In this document: positions 51,580 to 58,976 of the stretch, piece after piece
Layout: the number at the start of each line of letters is the position of its first letter
How positions within the stretch are numbered: position 1 is the first letter of the stretch
Assembly: GCA_934462715.1 (NCBI GenBank)
Contig: CAKSIJ010000015.1
Location: forward strand, 8,097-72,096
Direction of reading: 5' to 3'
DNA: 64,000 bases
DNA from: an uncultured Clostridia bacterium
Lineage (GTDB): Bacteria; Bacillota; Clostridia; UBA1381
Program-made: the position numbers and the translations under genes
Notes under the pieces: model-generated
What the model saw: only the letters and a program-made list of their open reading frames with translations
What the model was told of the DNA's origin: nothing
Database searches by the model: none

Positions 51580-53532
51580 ATGAAAAAACTGTTATTCATA
51601 CTTCTTGCACTGACCTTTATCACAATTCCGATTATTTCGGATGCAGATGATTCGGACAAAACATATAAGGATATATTTCAAAAAGACAAGGTAATCGATG
51701 TTTATATAGACATAGACGAGGACGATTTAACCGATATAAGAAATCATCCTCAAAATGAAGAATACCACTCGGCAGACATTACTGTTGACGGCATAAAGGT
51801 TGAAAATGCCGGAATTCGAACAAAGGGAAACATGACCTTAAACTCGGTCGCAAGCTCCGATTCGAACAGGTACAGCTATCGGATCAAATTCAACAAATAC
51901 GTCAAGGGCAGCAAGCTGCTCGGGCTTGACGAGCTTTGCTTAAACAGCGGATATTCCGATCCCTCGTATATGCGTGAATATCTCCATTACGAAATGCTTC
52001 GCAAAATAGGAATGAACGTACCCGAAACCGCTTTTTGCAGAGTGTATATAAACAATGAATATGCAGGCTTTTATTTAGCCGTTGAGGGACTCGACAGCAC
52101 ATTCTTAAAGGACAATTTCGGCGAAAACTATAAAAACGGAAATTTCTATAAAATGGACGAGGGTTCAACGCTCGAATACAAGGAGGACGAAAACTACACC
52201 TATGCCGATTTGAAATCGGGCAACGATACCAATCTTGCAAGCTTTAAGGAATTTGTCAAAAAGCTTAACGATGTAACAACGGGCGAAAAGGGCGATATTG
52301 AAAGCTTCTTAGATGTTGACAGCGCACTGAAATATATCGCTTCAAACACTGTATTATGCAATTATGACAGCTATAACGGAAATATGCACCATAATTTCTA
52401 TCTGTATGAAGATGAAAACGGAGTATTTACCATTGTTCCGTGGGATTTCAATATGTCATTCGGGGGCTTTAACGGCGAAAATTCCGAGGTAGGAATAGAT
52501 ACTCCGTTTATTTCCGGCAGTCTTGAAACGCTGCCGCTTATAAATAAGCTTCTTTCCGTTCCCGAATATAAGGAAAAATATTATGGGTATATCAAGGAAA
52601 TGATGAGTATCCTCGAAAGCTTTGAGAGCCGTGTAACAGAGCTTAAAGGAATAATATCTCCATATGTAAAGAATGATACAACCGCCTTTTACACATATGA
52701 TGAATTTGACAGGGCAACGTCAAAGCAGAAGGAATCAGCCGCCGTTAAGCCGTCCGATGAGCCGGACAATAACGAAAACGGAAAACGGGGTAAAAGCTTC
52801 GGCGGCGGTTCATCTATTATAAACTGCGTTGAAAACAGGCTTGAAAATATTAACAAGCAATTCAGCGGTGAAGCCGAAAAAACAACCGAAGCCGCACAAA
52901 ACGCAAGAGGAGGTCCCGGCGGAAGATTCGGCGGTGACAGACAGCCTCCGCAAGGACAACCGAATGGCAATAACGGCGGCAACGGTAATAATTTCACACC
53001 GCCCGAGCCGCCGGAGGGTTTTCCGGGCGGAAATCCGGAAGATAACGGCGGAAACGCAATGCAGCCGCCGGAGCAGCCGCAGGATTCCGGTCAATCTCAA
53101 AATCAAAACAAACCCGGCTTCGGCGGAGGACGGGGAGATTTCAAAGGCGGCAAACCCGATTCCGACAGTCAAAGCAGCAGCTCAACCATAAGAGTACACA
53201 TTAACGGTCACATCGTAAAATTTGACAAGGATCCTTATATAAAGGACGATACCACTCTTGTCGGCTTCCGTTCGGTGCTTGAAGCGCTCGGTGCAGAGGT
53301 TGACTGGGACGAAGCGACAAAAACCGTCACTGCATCTAAGGACGGCACAACAATTAAGCTTGTGATCGGCGATAAAACCGCATATGTAAACGGCGAAGCC
53401 GCCGAGCTTTTGCAAGCCCCGGAAATTGAAGAAAATTCCACAATGATTCCGATAAGATTTATTTCGGAACAATTAGGTATGACGGTTTCGTGGGATCAAA
53501 GCACACGGCTTATCACCGTAACTTCAAAATAA
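51580..53532 (+). CDS. Secreted CotH-kinase protein with Gly/Pro-rich linker and stalk domain
   Basis: 650 residues. Signal peptide at 1-22. The CotH domain (about 35-420) has DITVDGIKVENAGIRTKGN, RYSYRIKFNKYVKG, LDELCLNSGYSDPSYMREYLHYEML, FYLAVEGLDSTFL, and the DXN-type IVPWDFNMSFGG near 285-300. A long linker rich in Gly, Pro, Gln and Asn (about 425-535) leads to a C-terminal copper-amine-oxidase N-like domain (about 540-650: VHINGHIVKFDKDPYIKDD, EVDWDEATKTVTASK). CotH proteins can phosphorylate coat proteins in spores; here the context suggests an envelope function with polyphosphate chemistry. Confidence 0.88.
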   Translation: MKKLLFILLALTFITIPIISDADDSDKTYKDIFQKDKVIDVYIDIDEDDLTDIRNHPQNEEYHSADITVDGIKVENAGIRTKGNMTLNSVASSDSNRYSYRIKFNKYVKGSKLLGLDELCLNSGYSDPSYMREYLHYEMLRKIGMNVPETAFCRVYINNEYAGFYLAVEGLDSTFLKDNFGENYKNGNFYKMDEGSTLEYKEDENYTYADLKSGNDTNLASFKEFVKKLNDVTTGEKGDIESFLDVDSALKYIASNTVLCNYDSYNGNMHHNFYLYEDENGVFTIVPWDFNMSFGGFNGENSEVGIDTPFISGSLETLPLINKLLSVPEYKEKYYGYIKEMMSILESFESRVTELKGIISPYVKNDTTAFYTYDEFDRATSKQKESAAVKPSDEPDNNENGKRGKSFGGGSSIINCVENRLENINKQFSGEAEKTTEAAQNARGGPGGRFGGDRQPPQGQPNGNNGGNGNNFTPPEPPEGFPGGNPEDNGGNAMQPPEQPQDSGQSQNQNKPGFGGGRGDFKGGKPDSDSQSSSSTIRVHINGHIVKFDKDPYIKDDTTLVGFRSVLEALGAEVDWDEATKTVTASKDGTTIKLVIGDKTAYVNGEAAELLQAPEIEENSTMIPIRFISEQLGMTVSWDQSTRLITVTSK

Positions 53533-53557
53533 ATTAATAATTATCAATTTACTTTTT

Positions 53558-53586
53558 TATACATTTGTGTTATACTTCATTATAAT
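53558..53586 (+). promoter_or_regulatory. Promoter of the OmpR/histidine-kinase pair
   Basis: TATACA (53558-53563), 17 bases, TATAAT (53581-53586). TTATAC is repeated at 53557 and 53570. The promoter is separate from the CotH operon, whose end is 25 bases upstream. Confidence 0.6.
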
Positions 53587-53593
53587 AGCAAAA

Positions 53594-53645
53594 GGGGCTG
53601 TGAAAGCAGCCCCGGCTGCAATATTATGCCATCGGGCAGAATGGG
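53594..53645 (+). promoter_or_regulatory. Structured leader with overlapping hairpins before the OmpR regulator
   Basis: At the probable 5' end, GGGGCTG pairs with CAGCCCC (53594-53613). The alternative GCAGCC/GGCTGC pairing (53606-53619) uses the same bases and excludes the first. A third hairpin, TGCC-ATCG-GGCA (53627-53638), runs into AGAATGGGG as the Shine-Dalgarno, the form of the hairpin-SD module. Confidence 0.5.
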
Positions 53646-53652
53646 GATTTTT

Positions 53653-54324
53653 ATGAGAATACTTGTTGCGGAAGATGAGAAAATTTTAAATTCAATGATT
53701 ACCAAAACACTTACAAACGAAGGCTACAGCGTCGATAGCTGCTATAACGGCGAGGACGCTCTGCATTTTCTTAAAATGGGCGAATTTGACCTTGTAATTA
53801 TGGACATCATGATGCCAAAGCTCAGCGGCACCGACGCAGTAAAGGCAATGAGAGCCGGTCATGATGAAACGCCGGTAATTTTTCTTACCGCTAAGGACAG
53901 CGTATCGGACAGAGTAAACGGTCTTGATCTCGGAGCGCAGGACTATATAGTCAAACCCTTTGCCTTTGAAGAGCTTCTTGCCCGAATACGCGCCGTAACA
54001 AGAGCCGTTTTGGGAAACAGTACAAACATACTTTCCATAGGGGATTTAACGCTCGATACAAAATCAAAAACCGTAAAGCGTGCGGACAGCATTATCACAC
54101 TGACGGCAAAGGAATATGAGCTGCTTGAATATATGATGTATAACAAAGGAATAATTTTATCACGAGAAAAAATAGAAAATCATATCTGGAACTTTAATTA
54201 TATGGGCGGAACAAACGTTGTTGACGTATATATCAGATACCTCCGTAAAAAAATCGATGACCCTTATGAGAAAAAGCTCATTCATACGATAAGAGGCTTC
54301 GGATATTTAATTGATGAAAAATAA
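53653..54324 (+). CDS. OmpR-family response regulator
   Basis: 223 residues. The receiver has VAEDE, D51 in LVIMDIMMPKLSG, FLTAKD and IVKPF. The winged-helix DNA-binding domain (about 125-223) has LTAKEYELLEYMMYNKGIILSREKI, VDVYIRYLRKKID and IHTIRGFGYLI, a canonical OmpR/PhoB end. Partner kinase is 59 bases downstream. Start MRILVAEDE at 53653 follows ATGGGG; nine further residues in the longer frame are leader. Confidence 0.94.
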   Translation: MRILVAEDEKILNSMITKTLTNEGYSVDSCYNGEDALHFLKMGEFDLVIMDIMMPKLSGTDAVKAMRAGHDETPVIFLTAKDSVSDRVNGLDLGAQDYIVKPFAFEELLARIRAVTRAVLGNSTNILSIGDLTLDTKSKTVKRADSIITLTAKEYELLEYMMYNKGIILSREKIENHIWNFNYMGGTNVVDVYIRYLRKKIDDPYEKKLIHTIRGFGYLIDEK

Positions 54325-54383
54325 ATTTGCGGTGAATACGCCCATGGAAAATTGGTTTTGTGAAAGGGTTTGGTGACATAACA

Positions 54384-55736
54384 ATGGGAAAGCTTTCGGT
54401 AAAGTTTAAAATCACACTTTGGTATACAATTATAATGATTATAATTTCCTTTGCCGTCCTTGTTGCAATGACATCTCTAAGCGCAGGGCTTTTAAAACGA
54501 AACATATCCGAACGGATGATAAACACTGCCGACAGCTTTGCACGCGAGGTAGAAATAAGCAGAGATATTATTAACATTCCGAAATTCAAATTCTATAACC
54601 GCAGCGTTCACATGGTTTTGCTCGATGATAGTTTCAACGTAGCCGGAGGTCAGATTCCTTTCGGAATATCGGACGAAATGTCCTGCACCGATAACGGCGT
54701 GCGTGTTGAAAGTCACAACGGAAACGATTACTACGTTTTTGACAGACGGGTTCTGCGCCGTGACGGAAGCGTTTACTGGATCAAATCCTTCGTTTCCGCA
54801 TCTGATACCGTAAACAGCATCAATTCGGTTGCAAAAAACAACGCTATGCTGATTATAGTAATGATAATAGCGGCTTCTGCCGGAGGATATATAATAATAG
54901 GGAAAATACTCACGCCGGTGAATAAAATACGCCGTACAGCAGAGGAAATAAGCGAAAGCAACGATTTATCCCAAAGAATTTCCCTGCCCGACGGAAATGA
55001 TGAATTTCACAAGCTTGCGGCAAGCTTTGATAAAATGCTTGATAAAATCGAGCAGACCGTCGAGCGCGAAAAACAGTTTACGTCCGACGTGTCCCATGAG
55101 CTCCGCACTCCCGTTGCGGCTATACTTTCTTCATGCGAATACATGACCGGCTATGCAAAAACCTATGAAGATATAAAGGAATCGGCAGAGGGCGTGAAAA
55201 AGGAAGCCGAACGAATGTCAAAGCTTATATCGGAGCTTTTAACAATTTCAAGAATGGATAAAAACACGATTCAGTTAAGCTTTGAAGATGTGGACTTCGG
55301 CGAGCTTTTAAACTTTGTCTGTGATGAACAGACAGAAATTCATGACGACAATATCACGCTCAGCAGAAATATAGGCGAAAACATCATGGTCAAGGCGGAC
55401 AGATTCATGCTTGCACGGCTTTGCATTAATCTGATCTCAAATGCCTATAGCTACGGAAAGGATAACGGAAATATCACCGTCACTCTGACCTGTGATTCCG
55501 GTAACGCCGTAATGAGCGTTACGGACGATGGAATCGGCATAGCGGAGGAAAATATTCCAAAAATATGGGAACGCTTCTATCAGGCAGATCCCTCCCGAAC
55601 CATTGACGATAAAGGAAATATGGGACTCGGGCTTTCAATGGTTAAATGGATCGCCGATTGTCATAAAGGAAGTATGACCGTTAAAAGCACTCTCGGCAAG
55701 GGAAGTACGTTTACCTTTACAATGCCGATATGCTGA
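54384..55736 (+). CDS. Membrane sensor histidine kinase
   Basis: 450 residues. One helix near 10-35, an extracellular domain of about 110 residues, a second helix at about 155-180, HAMP (KILTPVNKIRRTAEEISE), HisKA with phospho-histidine in VSHELRTPVAAILSS, and HATPase with LCINLISNAYSYG, VTDDGIGIAEENIPKIWERFY and GLGLSMVKWIADCH. It pairs with the OmpR regulator upstream. ATG at 54384 is preferred to GTG 54360; GGTGA lies close upstream. A strong terminator follows. Confidence 0.93.
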   Translation: MGKLSVKFKITLWYTIIMIIISFAVLVAMTSLSAGLLKRNISERMINTADSFAREVEISRDIINIPKFKFYNRSVHMVLLDDSFNVAGGQIPFGISDEMSCTDNGVRVESHNGNDYYVFDRRVLRRDGSVYWIKSFVSASDTVNSINSVAKNNAMLIIVMIIAASAGGYIIIGKILTPVNKIRRTAEEISESNDLSQRISLPDGNDEFHKLAASFDKMLDKIEQTVEREKQFTSDVSHELRTPVAAILSSCEYMTGYAKTYEDIKESAEGVKKEAERMSKLISELLTISRMDKNTIQLSFEDVDFGELLNFVCDEQTEIHDDNITLSRNIGENIMVKADRFMLARLCINLISNAYSYGKDNGNITVTLTCDSGNAVMSVTDDGIGIAEENIPKIWERFYQADPSRTIDDKGNMGLGLSMVKWIADCHKGSMTVKSTLGKGSTFTFTMPIC

Positions 55737-55757
55737 AATTATTGATAAGCTTTACAA

Positions 55758-55789
55758 ATCCGGTAATTGCTGTGAAACAATTACCGGAT
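55758..55789 (+). terminator. Terminator after the histidine kinase
   Basis: ATCCGGTAATTG pairs perfectly with CAATTACCGGAT around an eight-base loop, followed by ATTTCATT. The U-tract is weak but the 12-bp stem is long. It lies 22 bases after the stop. Confidence 0.75.
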
Positions 55790-55795
55790 ATTTCA

Positions 55796-55824
55796 TTGAC
55801 AAATGCACAAAAAAGGTATATAAT
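55796..55824 (+). promoter_or_regulatory. Promoter of tgt
   Basis: Perfect TTGACA (55796-55801), 17 bases, perfect TATAAT (55819-55824), about 38 bases before the ATG. No other leader feature was seen. Confidence 0.88.
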
Positions 55825-55861
55825 TCTATTATTATAAAAAACAGAAAAAACGGAGATAATT

Positions 55862-56995
55862 ATGTTTGAAATTTTACACACCAATGGATTGGCAAGAAGA
55901 GGACGTTTTCACACTCCTCACGGCACTGTAGAAACACCTGTTTTCCAAAACGTGGGAACACTTGCGGCTATAAAAGGCGCCGTATCAACCTTAGACCTTA
56001 AAAATCTCGGCTGTCAGATTGAGTTATCCAACACATATCATCTGCACCTGCGCCCCGGCGATAAGGTAATAAAAAGCATGGGCGGACTGCACAAATTCAT
56101 GAACTGGGACAGACCGATACTCACGGACAGCGGCGGATTTCAGGTTTTTTCGCTTGCAAAGCTGAGAAAAATCACAGAGGAGGGCGTAAGCTTTAACTCT
56201 CACATTGACGGCAAACGCATTTTTATGGGACCCGAGGAAAGTATGCAGATACAGTCAAATTTAGGCTCTACAATCGCAATGGCATTTGACGAATGTGTGG
56301 AAAATCCCGCACCGTACGATTACGTAAAAAAATCATGTGAAAGAACGCTTCGCTGGCTTGTAAGATGCAAGGACGAAATGAAAAGACTGAACAGCCTTGA
56401 AGATACCGTCAACAAACAGCAAATGCTTTTCGGTATCAACCAGGGCGGAATAGACGACGGAATCCGAGTGTGGCATATGGACGAAATCGCAAAGCTTGAT
56501 CTTCCCGGCTACGCTATAGGCGGTCTGGCGGTGGGCGAAACGCACGAGGAAATGTACCATATTCTTGACATTGTTCTTCCCCATGCTCCCGAAAACAAGC
56601 CAAGGTATTTAATGGGCGTCGGAACACCGTCAAACATTATCGAAAGCGTTGCAAGGGGAATAGACTTTTTCGACTGCGTTATGCCGTCAAGAAACGCACG
56701 TCACGGCTTCATGTTCACATGGGGCGGCACAATCAATCTGATGAACCAAAAATTTGAAAGAGACCCTCTCCCGATTGATCCCGAATGTGACTGCGAGGTA
56801 TGCAGGAATTACTCAAGAGCATATGTAAGACACCTTTTCAAGGCAAAGGAAATGCTCGGCATGAGGCTTGCGGTTATGCACAACCTCTATTTTTATAACA
56901 GTCTTGCCGCACGCATAAGAGAATCGATAGAAAACGATACCTTTGATTTGTTCAGAGCAAAATATTCTCCGATTCTGGATAAAAGAATACAATAG
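55862..56995 (+). CDS. tgt: Queuine/preQ1 tRNA-ribosyltransferase
   Basis: 377 residues. Exchanges the guanine at tRNA position 34 for preQ1, a step of queuosine synthesis. LTDSGGFQVFSL near 87-98 and RGIDFFDCVMPSRNARHG near 265-282 hold the active-site aspartates. The Zn site is CDCEVC with a later histidine in YVRHLF. Length matches bacterial Tgt. It stands alone with its own promoter; no queA or other queuosine gene is nearby. Confidence 0.96.
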   Translation: MFEILHTNGLARRGRFHTPHGTVETPVFQNVGTLAAIKGAVSTLDLKNLGCQIELSNTYHLHLRPGDKVIKSMGGLHKFMNWDRPILTDSGGFQVFSLAKLRKITEEGVSFNSHIDGKRIFMGPEESMQIQSNLGSTIAMAFDECVENPAPYDYVKKSCERTLRWLVRCKDEMKRLNSLEDTVNKQQMLFGINQGGIDDGIRVWHMDEIAKLDLPGYAIGGLAVGETHEEMYHILDIVLPHAPENKPRYLMGVGTPSNIIESVARGIDFFDCVMPSRNARHGFMFTWGGTINLMNQKFERDPLPIDPECDCEVCRNYSRAYVRHLFKAKEMLGMRLAVMHNLYFYNSLAARIRESIENDTFDLFRAKYSPILDKRIQ

Positions 56996-56998
56996 CAT

Positions 56999-57036
56999 TA
57001 AAAGTACCGCCGACTGTAATTATCGGCGGTACTTTT
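56999..57036. terminator. Bidirectional terminator between tgt and asnB
   Basis: AAAAGTACCGCCGA pairs with TCGGCGGTACTTTT around a nine-base loop. It lies between the convergent tgt and asnB genes. Confidence 0.92.
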
Positions 57037-57061
57037 AAATATCAAGCAATTCTGCAAACGA

Positions 57062-58639
57062 TTATTTTCCGCTGTCACCGTAGTTTTTCAAAACTCTTGC
57101 GGACGGATCATCAACGTCGCAGCCTTTCCAATTCTTGTTGGGCATCCAAAAATCCGGAATCATCTCTGCCTGACCTGGATAGTACTTTTCAAAAAGTTCC
57201 CGATACAGTAGAGATTCCTTTGTGAACGGCTTGCAGTACGAATACTTGCTTGCCTTTTCTTTAAATTCTTCATCGCTGTACAGGGAATTTGCATACTCTT
57301 TCAGATAATCAACCATGGAATGTCCCACAGCGTCCGAAAAAGCGGCTTTTTCACGATAAAGAATATCATGCGGAAGATAATCCCCCTCAAATGCCTTTCT
57401 TAACAGATATTTACCTTTGTTATATTTATTCATCTTCATTTCGGGGTCAATTGCCATTACATATTTAACAAAATCCAAATCCCCGAAAGGTACTCTTGCT
57501 TCAAGAGAATTAACCGAAATACATCTGTCCGCTCTGAGCACGTCATATGCATACAGCTCTCTCAAGCGCTTCTGCGCTTCTTTCTGAAATTCCTCTGCCG
57601 ACGGCGCAAAATCGGTGTATTTATAACCGAACAGCTCGTCCGATATTTCACCCGTGAGCAAAACTCTTATATCGGTTTCTCCGTGTATCGCCTTGCAGAC
57701 AAGATACATTCCCATGCTTGCTCTTATGGTTGTAATATCAAAGGTTCCGAGAATCGACACAACCTTTTCCAGAGAGAAAATAACATCATCCCGCGAAATA
57801 ATAACCTCAGTGTGATCGCTTCCGATGTAGTCGGCAACCTCTTTTGCATATTTCAAGTCGATAGCGTCCTCGCTCATTCCTATTGCAAAGGTTTTTATCG
57901 GCTTATCGCTCTTTTTGGCGGCAACCGAGCAAACCAGTGAGGAATCAAGACCGCCGCTCAGCAGGAATCCAACCTTAGCGTCCGCAACCAGTCTTTTTTC
58001 AATACCCGCTACAAGCTTGTCATGAATGTTCTTGCACACCTCGTCTATCGGGGCTTTGATAACCTTGTCAACCTTTGCTATATCGTTGTAGCATATGAAT
58101 TTTCCGTCTTTATAATAATGTCCGGGAGGAAACGGAATAACCTTTTTGCACAAGCCGACAAGGTTCTTTGCTTCGCTTGCAAAAACTATCACACCTTTAT
58201 CGTCGTAGCCGTAAAACAGCGGTCTGATACCGATAGGATCACGCGCCGCAATATATTCTTCGCTCTTTGCGTCGTATATAATACAGGCAAACTCAGCGTC
58301 AAGCCTTTTGAACATTTCAACGCCGTATTCCTCATACATCGGCAACAGTATTTCGCAATCCGAATCGCTCTTGAAGCTGTACTTCTTTTCAAGTTCCTTT
58401 TTCAGCTTTTCAAAGCCGTAAATCTCTCCGTTGCATACAACGTAGCTTCCATCAAGCTCAAACGGCTGCATACCCTCGGGGTGCAGTCCCATGATTGCAA
58501 GGCGGTGAAAGCCCAATGCGCCTTTTTTCGTGTCAACAACCCTCGAATCGTCAGGACCTCTCGATACGGTCATGTCAAAGCCTTTTTTAAATGCGGCATA
58601 AGGAACGTCTGCGCCGCAGTAACCCATAATAGAACACAT
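57062..58639 (-). CDS. asnB: Glutamine-hydrolysing asparagine synthetase B
   Basis: 525 residues. The N-terminal class II amidotransferase half starts MCSIMGYCG with nucleophile C2, followed by FHRLAIMGLHPEGMQPF and VVCNGEIYGFEKLKKEL. The synthetase half (about 200-500) has the ATP pyrophosphatase loop LLSGGLDSSLV, FAIGMSEDAIDLKYAKEVAD, and TGEISDELFGY. It makes asparagine from aspartate, ATP and glutamine. An Asn-type T-box leader lies upstream, so expression should rise when tRNA-Asn is uncharged. Start ATG follows ACGGAGG. Confidence 0.95.
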   Translation of the reverse strand: MCSIMGYCGADVPYAAFKKGFDMTVSRGPDDSRVVDTKKGALGFHRLAIMGLHPEGMQPFELDGSYVVCNGEIYGFEKLKKELEKKYSFKSDSDCEILLPMYEEYGVEMFKRLDAEFACIIYDAKSEEYIAARDPIGIRPLFYGYDDKGVIVFASEAKNLVGLCKKVIPFPPGHYYKDGKFICYNDIAKVDKVIKAPIDEVCKNIHDKLVAGIEKRLVADAKVGFLLSGGLDSSLVCSVAAKKSDKPIKTFAIGMSEDAIDLKYAKEVADYIGSDHTEVIISRDDVIFSLEKVVSILGTFDITTIRASMGMYLVCKAIHGETDIRVLLTGEISDELFGYKYTDFAPSAEEFQKEAQKRLRELYAYDVLRADRCISVNSLEARVPFGDLDFVKYVMAIDPEMKMNKYNKGKYLLRKAFEGDYLPHDILYREKAAFSDAVGHSMVDYLKEYANSLYSDEEFKEKASKYSYCKPFTKESLLYRELFEKYYPGQAEMIPDFWMPNKNWKGCDVDDPSARVLKNYGDSGK

Positions 58640-58742
58640 AAGTAAAACCTCCGTTTTGCCGTCTTTTGCAATAATTCGATTTGCTGTACCCTCGTCCTCG
58701 CAAAAGCCGGTATAAATATATTATAATTTTATCAGCTAACTA

Positions 58743-58945
58743 TAGGGCGAGTGCCTGGCTCGCGGTGCCACCTACTTTGGTTCTCTTTTTTCGCATAACG
58801 CAGCGAACTTTGCGGCGCACCTACTAAGGAGCTTATCCCTTTCGGATTGCAGCTCGAAAAGTGTTATTCATACGGAGCTTTGGCGCATGGCTCTCACCGT
58901 CCCACACTCGCTGTTGCCGGTTTTCCGTACTACTTCTCTTTTCTC
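58743..58945 (-). promoter_or_regulatory. T-box leader of asnB, asparagine specifier
   Basis: The minus-strand leader has stem I (GAAAAG, 58943-58938, pairing with CTTTTC) enclosing GTACGG/CCGTAT. The specifier loop reads GAATAACA with AAC at 58865-58863, the Asn codon. GGTGAGAG follows in the distal stem. The T-box TAGGTGGCACCGCG is at 58774-58761. Its antiterminator pairs TAGG with CCTA and GCGAG with CTCGC, leaving the TGGCACC bulge for the tRNA acceptor end. No clear intrinsic terminator was seen between it and asnB. Confidence 0.9.
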
Positions 58946-58976
58946 AAACGCTTTTAATTTGTGTTATCAATAATTA

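Noticed and set aside
52829..53191. 120-residue plus-strand frame inside the CotH linker
   Set aside because: It arises from the repetitive Gly/Pro/Gln coding of CotH in another frame, has no ribosome site and no recognisable domain.
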